A program made the translations under genes and the position numbers. This document shows positions 54,280-63,080 of a stretch of DNA of 64,000 nt, piece after piece. The stretch covers positions 25,368-89,367 of the forward strand of contig CAYGKA010000014.1 in NCBI GenBank assembly GCA_964350445.1, in the 5' to 3' direction. Source of the stretch: Hwanghaeella sp964350445 (lineage in GTDB: Bacteria; Pseudomonadota; Alphaproteobacteria; UBA8366; Aestuariispiraceae). Every line of letters begins with the position of its first letter. Within the stretch, counting starts at the first letter, position 1. The notes under the pieces are model-generated. The model was not told the origin of the DNA. It saw only the letters and a list, made by a program, of their open reading frames with translations, and made no database searches.

Positions 54280-54648
54280 TTGGAGATAGAGGTCAACGCT
54301 GAATTCGCGGACCTGCTGGAAATTGCAGGGCTGGAAGGCGCCCGCGCCGTCTTGGGCGAAATGGAGAGCCATGGTCCGAGTCTGCTGGACTCGATCGACG
54401 ACGCCGTTCAAGCAGGCGACTTCCACGCGGTCGCGCAGGCGGCGCACTCGTTGAAGTCATCTTGTGGTGCTTTGAGCCTGACCGCCAGCGCAGGCTTGGC
54501 ATCCCAGATCGAAGCGTCGGCCCTGTCCGTTGGAACGGCCGGTCTTGACGTTCGAACCAAGATGCTGCGGGCCACGTTCCTGAATGAACTCTCGGTCATC
54601 CGTGGTTATATCGAGCAAAATGCAGCGAAACACGCGGCGGTCGGGTAG
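54280..54648 (+). CDS. Stand-alone Hpt phosphotransfer protein
   Basis: A 122-residue single Hpt domain. The phospho-histidine lies in QAAHSLKSSCGALSLTAS near residue 53, matching the AHxLKSS pattern. No kinase or receiver is attached. It would shuttle phosphate between a hybrid kinase and a separate receiver; the hybrid kinase at 22534 carries its own Hpt, so the partner is not evident here. A TTG start follows GAGGAG, the only well-spaced site. Confidence 0.8.
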   Translation: MEIEVNAEFADLLEIAGLEGARAVLGEMESHGPSLLDSIDDAVQAGDFHAVAQAAHSLKSSCGALSLTASAGLASQIEASALSVGTAGLDVRTKMLRATFLNELSVIRGYIEQNAAKHAAVG

Positions 54649-54699
54649 TCCGGGAACGGACCGCCGAAAACCGTTTGCCGACCCTGGGAAGGCGCTTCT

Positions 54700-55401
54700 A
54701 TGGCCCGGCTGAGCAATCTGACACTCCGGAAAGCTGTCATCGAAACCTGCCTTGCGATGAATGCCAGCGGGATCAACCAGGGCACGTCGGGCAATGTCAG
54801 CGTACGGGGGGGCAAGGGGTTTCTGATTACCGCGTCCGGAGTTTCCTACGATACCATGACGCCGGACCAAGTCGTTGAAGTCGACCTGGACGGTGGCTAT
54901 TACGGCGATTGGATGCCATCGTCGGAATGGCGCATGCATTTGGATATCTACCGTGATCGAGCGGACGCACAGGCCGTGGTCCACACCCACTCGACCCATG
55001 CCACCGCACTCTCCTGTCTGCGCAAGGACATTCCGCCTTTCCACTACATGATCGCGGTCGCGGGCGGGGCAAGTTTGCGCTGCGCGGACTATGCGACCTT
55101 CGGGACGCGGGAGCTCTCGGAAAACATGTTGCATGCGCTGAAGGGGCGGAAAGCCTGCCTGTTGGCCAATCATGGAGCAATCAGTTTCGGCCCGTCCCTG
55201 GACAAGGCCCTGTGGCTGGCGGGTGAGGTAGAAGCCTTGTGTCACCAGTACCACCTTGCCTGTCAGGCGGGTGAACCGATCATTCTGGACGATGCCGAAA
55301 TGGCTCGGGTGCTCGACCGTTTCTCCACCTACGGCAAGCAAGACGCTGCGTCCCTGGCAAGGGCCCAGGCGTTGGGTGAAGCACCAGTCAAACGCGACTG
55401 A
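54700..55401 (+). CDS. Class II aldolase/adducin-family protein (fuculose-phosphate aldolase-like)
   Basis: A 233-residue zinc aldolase-fold protein. Family motifs are in GTSGNVSVRGG near residue 28, the catalytic glutamate in PSSEWRMHLDIYR near residue 76, zinc histidines in VHTHSTHATAL near residue 95, and another in ANHGAISFG near residue 153. These match L-fuculose-1-phosphate aldolase and related sugar-phosphate aldolases more closely than the partial gene at the window start. The true substrate is not resolved. It starts an apparent rightward group with the acyl-CoA genes but may be independent. Confidence 0.85.
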   Translation: MARLSNLTLRKAVIETCLAMNASGINQGTSGNVSVRGGKGFLITASGVSYDTMTPDQVVEVDLDGGYYGDWMPSSEWRMHLDIYRDRADAQAVVHTHSTHATALSCLRKDIPPFHYMIAVAGGASLRCADYATFGTRELSENMLHALKGRKACLLANHGAISFGPSLDKALWLAGEVEALCHQYHLACQAGEPIILDDAEMARVLDRFSTYGKQDAASLARAQALGEAPVKRD

Positions 55402-55546
55402 TGGGCGCTACCTGCGGGCATGGCTGCCGCACGCGTCCTATTTTCCGCCATTGCTGCTTGCCCCTGCTTGGGAACCCAAACAAGATGCCTCCAACGGGCA
55501 TCTCAAACCCGGGCTGACACAAGGCGAACAGGGTTCAGGGTGGGGC

Positions 55547-57094
55547 ATGACTGATCTGGATGAGTGGCGTTCATTCCGCAGAATACATGAACTGGTAGAC
55601 CGCTTGCCGGATCTGGCCGGTGATGACGTGATTCTCAACGCGCTTGACCATGTGCTGACGGGGGCGGCTTTGAAGGCCGCGGTGGATGCAGCGGAAACGG
55701 CCCTGCGCGCCCATGGTATCCGCGCGGGCGACCGTGTGTTGATCCTGAACGAGAATTGCGCGGCGCTGTGTGTGCTGGTGTTCGCGGTCAGCCGGATTGG
55801 CGCCTGGTCCGTCATCGTGAATGCGCGGATCGCCAAGGCGGAGATCGAGCGGATCGCCGGTCATTGCCGGCCGAGGGCCCGGTTCTACACAACGGCGATG
55901 TCGGAACCCGCCGAGGCCCTGGCGGCGGCTGACGAGGCGGCGGATATCGACCTTGGCGCAGTGACGGGCGTTCAGGCGACGCCGGCTGTCGATGCCGACC
56001 CCGAAGCGGGACAACCGGAAGACGCTGAGGCGGTTGCCGTACTGCTCTATACGTCGGGCACGACCGGCACGCCGAAAGGCGTCATGCTCACCCATGGCAA
56101 CCTGTTGTTCACCGCCCAGCGGTCGTGCGAGTTGCGGGGCACCCGGCCGGGCGAGAAGACCTTGGGTGTGCTGCCCATATCGCATGTCTTCGGGTTGTCC
56201 TCCGTCTTTGTCGGCACGGTCTATGGCGCGGGAGAATTAATACTGCGGTCGCGGTTCGTTCCAAAGGAGATGGCGGATCTGCTCGAAAACGATGGGGTGA
56301 CGATCTTTCAGGGCGTGCCCGCGATGTACGCCCATATTCTGGAACTAGCGACTTTGCGCGGCAGCCCATTGGCCCCGCCGACCATACGCTACGCGTCGGC
56401 GGGCGGCGCACCGCTCGACCTGTCCATCAAGCAGCGTATCGAGGCGATGTGGAAGGTGCAGTTGAAGAACGGGTATGGTTTGACGGAAACAACAGCAGGC
56501 GTCTGCGCGACGACACAGAATGCAACGGCGGAGGATGACAGCGTCGGTGTGCTGTTCCCATCGGTAGAGGCGCGGATCGTCGACCCGAATACCCTTGAGG
56601 ATCTTCCGGATGGGGAGATCGGAGAGTTCTGGGTGAAGAGCCCCGGGAACATGAAAGGCTATTACCGCAACAGTGAAGAAACGGACAAGGTGCTGTTGCC
56701 GGGGAATTGGTACCGAACAGGTGACTTCGCCAAAAGGACGCCGGACGGATATTTCTATATCGCCGGGCGGCTGAAGGAATTGATCATCCGGTCGGGGTTC
56801 AACGTCTATCCCATCGATGTGGAAACAGCCCTCAATAGCCATCCCGATGTCGCCCTGTCGGCGGTAGTCGGCCGATCGGTCGCTGGGAATGAGGAAGTCG
56901 TCGCCTTTGTCCAACCGGTTGCCGGCAGGACGATATCCGTCGCGGATTTGCGCGCGCATGCCGAGGCCAGCCTGGCGCCCTACAAGCGGCCGTCCGAGTA
57001 TATTTTCAGTGACAACCTGCCGGTAACACCGGCCGGCAAGATCCTGAAGAACTCGCTGCGGGAAGAAGCACAGCAGCGCGCCCATGCCGGCTAA
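55547..57094 (+). CDS. AMP-dependent acyl-CoA synthetase
   Basis: A 515-residue adenylate-forming enzyme. The ATP-binding P-loop is LLYTSGTTGTPKGVMLTH near residue 165; the second motif is NGYGLTETTAG near residue 307; adenylate motif WYRTGDFAKR near residue 388; the hinge is GRLKELI near residue 406; catalytic lysine in TPAGKILKN near residue 502. It joins CoA to a carboxylic acid; chain length is not evident. The ATG at 55547 is preferred because longer frames overlap the aldolase gene. It lies 20 bases before the NPD oxidase. Confidence 0.92.
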   Translation: MTDLDEWRSFRRIHELVDRLPDLAGDDVILNALDHVLTGAALKAAVDAAETALRAHGIRAGDRVLILNENCAALCVLVFAVSRIGAWSVIVNARIAKAEIERIAGHCRPRARFYTTAMSEPAEALAAADEAADIDLGAVTGVQATPAVDADPEAGQPEDAEAVAVLLYTSGTTGTPKGVMLTHGNLLFTAQRSCELRGTRPGEKTLGVLPISHVFGLSSVFVGTVYGAGELILRSRFVPKEMADLLENDGVTIFQGVPAMYAHILELATLRGSPLAPPTIRYASAGGAPLDLSIKQRIEAMWKVQLKNGYGLTETTAGVCATTQNATAEDDSVGVLFPSVEARIVDPNTLEDLPDGEIGEFWVKSPGNMKGYYRNSEETDKVLLPGNWYRTGDFAKRTPDGYFYIAGRLKELIIRSGFNVYPIDVETALNSHPDVALSAVVGRSVAGNEEVVAFVQPVAGRTISVADLRAHAEASLAPYKRPSEYIFSDNLPVTPAGKILKNSLREEAQQRAHAG

Positions 57095-57114
57095 GCCCGT
57101 CTGAGGAGAGTTTG

Positions 57115-58125
57115 ATGCCCCAATTGTTCAAGACGCGGATCACCGACTTGTTCGGAATAGACCATCCGCTTATTTGCGGAGGGCTGATGTGGCTGTCCGA
57201 CGCGAACTATGTGGCGGCCAGCGTCAATGCGGGGGGAATGGGTTTCATCACGGCAAAGACCTTTCCCGATCCCGAAGCGTTCCGGGCGGAATTGCAGAAA
57301 TGCCGCGACCTTACCGGCGGCAAGCGGTTCGGTGTGAACCTGTATCTTTCCATGCAACCGGGTTCGAACGACATGCTCAAGGGCCATGTGGACATCATGC
57401 TGTCGGAAGGTGTCGATATTGTCGAAACGGCGGGCATGCCGCCGCAGGATTTCCTAGGTGACTTGAAATCGGCGGGCGTGATCATCAATCACAAAGTCGC
57501 CTCCATCAAACATGCGAAGAAGGCGGAGACGCTCGGCGTCGATGCGATCACCATCGTCGGAGCCGAATGCGGGGGCCATCCCGGTTTGGACTTGGTCGGC
57601 ACGATGGTTCAGACCGCAGCGGCGGCGCAGAGCCTGACGCTGCCTTATATCGTCGGTGGGGGTATCGGGCACGGCAGTCAGGTTGCCGCGGCACTGGCCA
57701 TGGGCGCAGACGCGGTCGTCATGGGATCGCGGATGACGGTGTCGGAGGAAATCTGGGCGCATCGGAACTACAAGGACAAAGTCGTCGAGGCAAGCGAACG
57801 GGATACGCGCCTGATCATGTCATCTTTCCGAAACACCTATCGTGCTTTCGACAACAACGATGCGCGCACGGTGTCCAAGCTGGAATCCGAAGGGGTTACA
57901 GATTACGAGGAATATAAGCCCTATGTTGCAGGCATCCATCAGAAGGAAGCCTACACGACCGGAGACTGGAACAAGGGCGTCCTGTCCCTGGGGCAGTCGG
58001 CGGTCTTCGCGACGGAGATAAAGCCGGTTGCGGAGATATTCGCCGATATTCTGGGAGAAGCCAGGCTGGCTGCCGAACGGCTTGACAGCATGCGTTTTCC
58101 AGCCGCCGCAGGGCAGGTTGCGTGA
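57115..58125 (+). CDS. Nitronate monooxygenase/NPD-type flavin oxidase
   Basis: A 336-residue FMN TIM-barrel enzyme of the 2-nitropropane dioxygenase family. Motifs include CGGLMWLSDANYVAASVNAGGMGF (in short blocks near residue 22), the catalytic histidine in GAECGGHPGLD near residue 150, and the phosphate site GGGIGHGSQVAAALAMGADAVVMG in parts near residue 180. Many family members are quinone reductases or enoyl reductases, so the annotation is broad. Spaced 13 bases before the MDR reductase; they may act in the same pathway. Confidence 0.87.
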   Translation: MPQLFKTRITDLFGIDHPLICGGLMWLSDANYVAASVNAGGMGFITAKTFPDPEAFRAELQKCRDLTGGKRFGVNLYLSMQPGSNDMLKGHVDIMLSEGVDIVETAGMPPQDFLGDLKSAGVIINHKVASIKHAKKAETLGVDAITIVGAECGGHPGLDLVGTMVQTAAAAQSLTLPYIVGGGIGHGSQVAAALAMGADAVVMGSRMTVSEEIWAHRNYKDKVVEASERDTRLIMSSFRNTYRAFDNNDARTVSKLESEGVTDYEEYKPYVAGIHQKEAYTTGDWNKGVLSLGQSAVFATEIKPVAEIFADILGEARLAAERLDSMRFPAAAGQVA

Positions 58126-58138
58126 AGAGGATACCAAG

Positions 58139-59173
58139 ATGACGATGATGAATACACAGGTTCTGCTTGCCGCCAGGCCGACAGGCGAACCCTCGCCGGA
58201 AAACTTCGACATCGTCCAAAGTGCGATACCTGAGGCGGGGGAGGGCGAGATCGTCGTCCGGACGATCTATCTTTCCATCGATCCCTATATGCGCGGGCGG
58301 ATGGACGATGCAAAATCCTATGCAGCCTCCGTGCAAATCGGCGACGTCATGACCGGCGGGGTCGTGGGCCAGGTTATGCAGTCGCGGAATCCAAAGTTCT
58401 CGGAAGGTGACTTCGTCCTCGGCATGTTCGGCTGGCAGTGCTTTGCGGTCAGCGACGGTTCCCTGGTTCGGAAGCTGGATCCGGCGGTTGCGCCGATTTC
58501 GACCGCTGTGGGCGTTCTGGGCATGCCGGGACTGACGGCCTATGTCGGGTTGCTTGACATCGGGGAACCGAAGCCCGGCGATACGGTTGTCGTCGCTGCG
58601 GCTTCCGGCGCGGTCGGATCGGTCGTGGGACAGATCGCCAAGATCAAGGGGTGCCGCGTGGTCGGGATTGCGGGCCCGGCAGAAAAATGCGCCTATATTA
58701 TGGACGAGTTGGGTTTCGATGCCTGTGTCAGCCACCGAAGCGAAACCCTGAAGGCGGACCTTGAAAAGGCATGCCCCGATGGCATCGACGTCTACTTCGA
58801 GAATGTCGGCGGCAAAGTGTTCGCGGCTGTCCTGCCGTTGATGAACGATTTCGGTCGCATCCCCGTCTGCGGGTTGATCGCAAACTATAACCTCACCGAA
58901 CTGCCGCCGGGACCGGACATGTCCGCACGGGTGATGCGGAACATTCTGACCAAACGTCTGAAGATCCAAGGCTTTATCGTTACCGATCGCTATGACCGCT
59001 TCCCGGCCTTTGAAAAAGAGGTTGGCGGCTGGATTCGCGACGGCTCCCTGAAATACCGGGAAGACATCATCGAAGGATTGGAAAATGCGCCCGCCGCCTT
59101 GATCGGTGTGCTGGCTGGGCGGAATTTCGGCAAGATGCTGGTGCGCGTTTCCGACGATCCCAATCGTCCGTAA
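58139..59173 (+). CDS. Zinc-free MDR NADP-dependent oxidoreductase
   Basis: A 344-residue medium-chain reductase of the leukotriene B4 dehydrogenase/CurA-like group. It lacks zinc-ligand cysteines. The nucleotide motif AASGAVGSVVGQIAKIKG is near residue 157; YLSIDPYMRGRM near residue 45 is diagnostic. Members reduce alpha,beta-unsaturated carbonyls with NADPH. It ends an apparent aldolase-to-MDR cluster and faces the convergent acyl-CoA synthetase at 59189. The start MTMMNTQVL has an AGAGG site. Confidence 0.9.
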   Translation: MTMMNTQVLLAARPTGEPSPENFDIVQSAIPEAGEGEIVVRTIYLSIDPYMRGRMDDAKSYAASVQIGDVMTGGVVGQVMQSRNPKFSEGDFVLGMFGWQCFAVSDGSLVRKLDPAVAPISTAVGVLGMPGLTAYVGLLDIGEPKPGDTVVVAAASGAVGSVVGQIAKIKGCRVVGIAGPAEKCAYIMDELGFDACVSHRSETLKADLEKACPDGIDVYFENVGGKVFAAVLPLMNDFGRIPVCGLIANYNLTELPPGPDMSARVMRNILTKRLKIQGFIVTDRYDRFPAFEKEVGGWIRDGSLKYREDIIEGLENAPAALIGVLAGRNFGKMLVRVSDDPNRP

Positions 59174-59188
59174 TCACTCCTCTCCGGA

Positions 59189-60823
59189 CTATGCGGTCGG
59201 CAGGGTGTGGTCTTTGAACATGTCGCGCAATTCGGTCTTGCGGATTTTCCCGGTCGCGGAATGAGGAATGGCCTCAACGAAAGCGATATCATCGGGCAGC
59301 CACCATTTCGCAACCTTTGTGGCCAGGTATTCCTGAATACTCTCCTTCGTAACCGCGGCCCCCTCTCTCGGGACGACGACAAGCAACGGCCGCTCATCCC
59401 ATTTCGGGTGGGGAAGCCCGATTGCCGCGGCTTCCACGATGTCGGGATGACCGGTCGCGGCGTTCTCCAGATCGATGGAACTGATCCATTCGCCGCCGGA
59501 TTTGATTAGGTCTTTCGATCGGTCAACGATCAGCAAATAACCTTCGCCGTCGATTGTGGCGACATCACCCGTCTTGAACCAACCGTCCGTGTCGAAACAT
59601 CCGGCATTGGCGGCGGCGTCATTGTAGTATCCGGCGGTTATGAAGGGGCCGCGAACGTAAAGTTCGCCCGACGCCTTGCCGTCATGCGGTTGCCGGTTTC
59701 CATCCTCATCGACGATTTTCATTTCCACCTGGAACAAGCGCCGTCCTTGTTTCGTTTTCTGGTCGACGCGTTCGTCAATGTCCCGTCCGTCGTAACGGGA
59801 GGGAAGAACCCCGATTGTGCCGATGGGGCTCATTTCCGTCATTCCCCAACCATGAACGATGTCCAGGCCGAATTCCTTCTCGAAGATCTCGATCATCGGG
59901 CGCGGGGCGGCGGAACCGCCTATTAACATCGATTGAAGATTGACGGGTTTCTGTCCCCGTTTCCTCATCTCCGCGATCAGGCCGATCCAAACCGTGGGTA
60001 CGCCCCAGGCCGCAGTTACATTCTCCCCATCCATCAATTCAAACAAACTCGCCCCGTCCAGGTTCGGTCCTGGGAAGACCAGGCTGGTTCCGGTTACCAT
60101 GCAAATATAGGGCAGGCCCCAGGCGTTGACGTGAAAGAGCGGTACGACCGGCAAAACCACATCGCGGCTTTGCAAGTGGAAGCCGTCCACCGACGCGACG
60201 GAAAGGGCATGCAGCACATGCGACCGGTGGGAATAGAGGACGCCTTTGGGATTGCCTGTCGTGCCGGACGTGTAGCACAGACCGGCGGCCGTGTTCTCGT
60301 CCATGTCTGGCCAGTCATATGACATCGGCTGTCTGTCGAGCAATTCTTCGAAGCAAAGTGCGTCGGCGATGGTCGTGTCTGGCATATGCGCCCTGTCGGT
60401 CATGATGACGACATGTTCGACGGACGGAAATTTGCCCTCCATCTTCTCGATGATCGGAACGAAGGTCAGATCGATGAACAGCACCTTGTCGGCGGCGTGG
60501 TTGACGATATATTCCAACTGTTCGGCAAAGAGGCGCGGGTTGATCGTGTGGCAAACTGCACCGATGCCCGAAATCGCATAATAGAGTTCAAGATGCCGGT
60601 GACCGTTCCAGGCAATCGTCGCGACGCGGTCCTCTTCATCGATGCCTAACGCCTTCAAGGCATGCGCAAGCTGGGCGACGCGGTCGCGCGTCTCAGCGAA
60701 AGTCTGATGATGTATATCGCCTTCGACCCTGCGGGATACGATCAGTTTGTCCGCGTGAACTTCCGCCCCATATTCGATCAGCGACGAGACGAGCAACGGT
60801 CGGTTCATCATCAAGCCATACAT
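59189..60823 (-). CDS. Medium/long-chain fatty acid-CoA ligase
   Basis: A 544-residue acyl-CoA synthetase resembling AlkK-type ligases. The P-loop is LCYTSGTTGNPKGVLYSH near residue 185; the second motif is HGWGMTEMSPIG near residue 325; adenylate motif WFKTGDVATI near residue 420; hinge DRSKDLIKSGGEWIS near residue 438; catalytic lysine in SATGKIRKTEL near residue 527. ATG 60823 follows GGGAGGG. It is divergent from the SDR/kinase pair and belongs to fatty or organic acid activation. Confidence 0.93.
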   Translation of the reverse strand: MYGLMMNRPLLVSSLIEYGAEVHADKLIVSRRVEGDIHHQTFAETRDRVAQLAHALKALGIDEEDRVATIAWNGHRHLELYYAISGIGAVCHTINPRLFAEQLEYIVNHAADKVLFIDLTFVPIIEKMEGKFPSVEHVVIMTDRAHMPDTTIADALCFEELLDRQPMSYDWPDMDENTAAGLCYTSGTTGNPKGVLYSHRSHVLHALSVASVDGFHLQSRDVVLPVVPLFHVNAWGLPYICMVTGTSLVFPGPNLDGASLFELMDGENVTAAWGVPTVWIGLIAEMRKRGQKPVNLQSMLIGGSAAPRPMIEIFEKEFGLDIVHGWGMTEMSPIGTIGVLPSRYDGRDIDERVDQKTKQGRRLFQVEMKIVDEDGNRQPHDGKASGELYVRGPFITAGYYNDAAANAGCFDTDGWFKTGDVATIDGEGYLLIVDRSKDLIKSGGEWISSIDLENAATGHPDIVEAAAIGLPHPKWDERPLLVVVPREGAAVTKESIQEYLATKVAKWWLPDDIAFVEAIPHSATGKIRKTELRDMFKDHTLPTA

Positions 60824-61006
60824 GGCACCCTCCCAGAAAATTTAGAGCGGTACCGGAAAATCAGCATCCGCTTCTTGTTTGTTGGCCGGAATCTTGGCCG
60901 GGGCGCGGCTGTTAGGCAAGCGGCTTTACCGGGCTCGACAGGGTGGCGGGCCAGTCTGTACTCTTCATGGAATAGAAAAGAACGGACACGAATGGGGGAA
61001 GGCCGA

Positions 61007-61774
61007 ATGATCTTTGATCTGACGGGTAAAACGGCACTGATAACCGGGTCGTCACGTGGGATCGGCCGTGCAATTGCCGAGGCAATGGGCGGGTTGGGCG
61101 CTAATGTGGTGATTTCGAGCCGCACGGCGGAAGCGTGCGACCAGACCACCGCGGAGCTCAAGGCGACCGGCATATCGGCGGTTTCCATACCCTGCCATAT
61201 CGGCCGGAACGAAGAGTTGCAGGCCCTGGTCGACGGAACGCGTGAGGCTTTCGGCCAGGTCGATATCCTGGTCTGCAACGCGGCGATCAACCCGGTCTAC
61301 GGGCCTTTGGCGGAGGTCTCGGACGAAGCCTTTGACAAGATCATGACGACGAATGTCCGCTCCGCCTTCACGTTGTGCAAAATGGTGCTGCCTGACATGG
61401 CGAAACGCGGCGAAGGGTCGATCATCGTGATTTCCTCCATCGCCGGCCTCTATGGCAATGACCGGATCGGCGCTTATGGCGTCTCCAAGGCAGCCGAGGC
61501 GCAGTTGGTGCGGAACCTGGCGGTCGAATGGGGCCCGAAGAACATCCGCGTCAACGCCATCTCTCCCGGCCTTATCAAGACCGATTTCGCCCGCGCCCTT
61601 TGGGAAGATCCGGAGGTTCGCACCCGGTCCGAGCGCAAGTCGCCGCTTCACCGGATCGGGGAGCCGGAGGAAATCGGTGGTCTGGCCGCTTTTCTGGCGT
61701 CGCCCGCGGCCAGTTTCATCACCGGTCAGAACATTGTCGCCGACGGTGGCCAGACGATCTCAAGCGGGGCTTGA
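61007..61774 (+). CDS. Short-chain dehydrogenase/reductase
   Basis: A 255-residue classical SDR. The nucleotide motif TGSSRGIGRA is near residue 13, CNAAINPVYG near residue 90, and the catalytic set is serine in VISSIAGLYG near residue 142 with YGVSKAA (Tyr-x3-Lys) near residue 155. SPGLIKTDFA follows. ATG 61007 has GGGGAAGG four bases away; an ATG at 60992 is also in frame. It precedes the ACAD10/11-type kinase by three bases, a common pair in acyl-CoA metabolism. Confidence 0.92.
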   Translation: MIFDLTGKTALITGSSRGIGRAIAEAMGGLGANVVISSRTAEACDQTTAELKATGISAVSIPCHIGRNEELQALVDGTREAFGQVDILVCNAAINPVYGPLAEVSDEAFDKIMTTNVRSAFTLCKMVLPDMAKRGEGSIIVISSIAGLYGNDRIGAYGVSKAAEAQLVRNLAVEWGPKNIRVNAISPGLIKTDFARALWEDPEVRTRSERKSPLHRIGEPEEIGGLAAFLASPAASFITGQNIVADGGQTISSGA

Positions 61775-61777
61775 GGC

Positions 61778-62830
61778 ATGGGGACGCTCGGACCCGTCAG
61801 TGCCGCCCATCGATTGGATGAGGGTCGCTTGGCGGAATACCTGGTTGGCGCGGGGTTGAACGATTTTCGGCAACCGATGTCGGTGCAGCAGTATCAGGGC
61901 GGCCAATCCAATCCGACCTATCGGCTGGAAGCGGGCGGTACGCGCTATGTGCTGCGCAAGAAGCCGCCGGGCAAGTTGTTGCCGTCGGCGCATCTGGTGG
62001 AACGCGAATACCGGGTGATGAAGGCGTTGAGCGGCACCGACGTGCCGGTGCCGAAAATGCATCTGCTTTGCGAGGATGACGACGTCCTCGGCACGACTTT
62101 TTTCGTGATGGACTATGTCGAAGGACGGGTTCTGCCCGACCCGTCGATTGCCGATGCATCCTCCCCCGCCGAGCGGCGCGCGACCTATGATTCGCTCTGC
62201 GATACATTGGCGGCTCTGCATAATGTCGACTATGAGGCGATCGGCCTGGGCGATTTCGGCAAGCCTGCTAATTATGTTCCGCGCCAGATCGACCGTTGGA
62301 CGAAGCAGTTCCATGCGGCGAAGACCGACGAAATGCCGGCTATGGATGCCCTGATCGAATGGCTGCCGGCGAACATGCCGGCCGGCGACGAGACCGCCAT
62401 CGCGCATGGTGATTTCCGGCTGGAAAACACGATCCTGCATCCGACGGAGCCCCGGGTGATCGCCGTCCTGGACTGGGAATTGTCGACGCTCGGCCATCCG
62501 CTGGGCGATCTCGCCTATAACTGCATGACCTTCCATCTGCCGCACGGCGCGCCGTCCTTGAAAGGGATCGCCGGGCTGGACCTCAAGGCTCTCGGCATTC
62601 CTTCGGAAGAAGAGTATGTCACCCGCTATTGCGAAAAGACGGGTCGGGGCAGCATTCCCGACTGGCCCTTCTATATCGTTTTCGCGATGTTCCGCTTGGC
62701 CTCGATCTGCCAGGGTGTCTATGCCAGGGCGCTGCAAGGTAATGCCAGTTCTGAAAACGCGCTGGTGATCGGCAAGAAAGCCGCCGTGCTCGCCGACATC
62801 GCCTGGAGCATTGCCGAAGAGCAGCGTTAG
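61778..62830 (+). CDS. ACAD10/11-type phosphotransferase (APH fold)
   Basis: A 350-residue kinase of the aminoglycoside phosphotransferase fold, the branch fused to acyl-CoA dehydrogenases in ACAD10/11. The glycine-rich entry is QYQGGQSNPTYRL near residue 40, lysine in RYVLRKKPPGK near residue 60, catalytic loop IAHGDFRLENTIL near residue 210 and metal aspartate in VLDWELSTLGHPLGD near residue 230. Related LvaA-like enzymes phosphorylate 4-hydroxyacyl-CoA for breakdown. With the SDR it would suit hydroxy-acid catabolism; this is inference. Not an antibiotic resistance gene. Confidence 0.88.
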   Translation: MGTLGPVSAAHRLDEGRLAEYLVGAGLNDFRQPMSVQQYQGGQSNPTYRLEAGGTRYVLRKKPPGKLLPSAHLVEREYRVMKALSGTDVPVPKMHLLCEDDDVLGTTFFVMDYVEGRVLPDPSIADASSPAERRATYDSLCDTLAALHNVDYEAIGLGDFGKPANYVPRQIDRWTKQFHAAKTDEMPAMDALIEWLPANMPAGDETAIAHGDFRLENTILHPTEPRVIAVLDWELSTLGHPLGDLAYNCMTFHLPHGAPSLKGIAGLDLKALGIPSEEEYVTRYCEKTGRGSIPDWPFYIVFAMFRLASICQGVYARALQGNASSENALVIGKKAAVLADIAWSIAEEQR

Positions 62831-63080
62831 AAAGTGCCTCTGCCACAATAGTCGTGCTTGTAGATTGTCCGGGCCGTCTCGGCGCCGGTTTGGGGCGGAT
62901 GTTGCGTGCGAGCGGTATTGTTAATCAAGGAAACCTGAATACAACACAACTTCAATGCAGGTTAACAAATTCAATAACCCGTCTATGGATATATTAGACA
63001 ACCAGTGTTTAAGGTGAGAACTGTGTTGCAATGGTATTTGCGTGTGTAACAAGCGCGAAGTTTAGCGGGAGAATGCCTCG

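Noticed and set aside
61778..62830. Aminoglycoside resistance gene
   Set aside because: The fold is APH-like, but sequence and context fit the ACAD10/11 acyl-CoA kinase branch.
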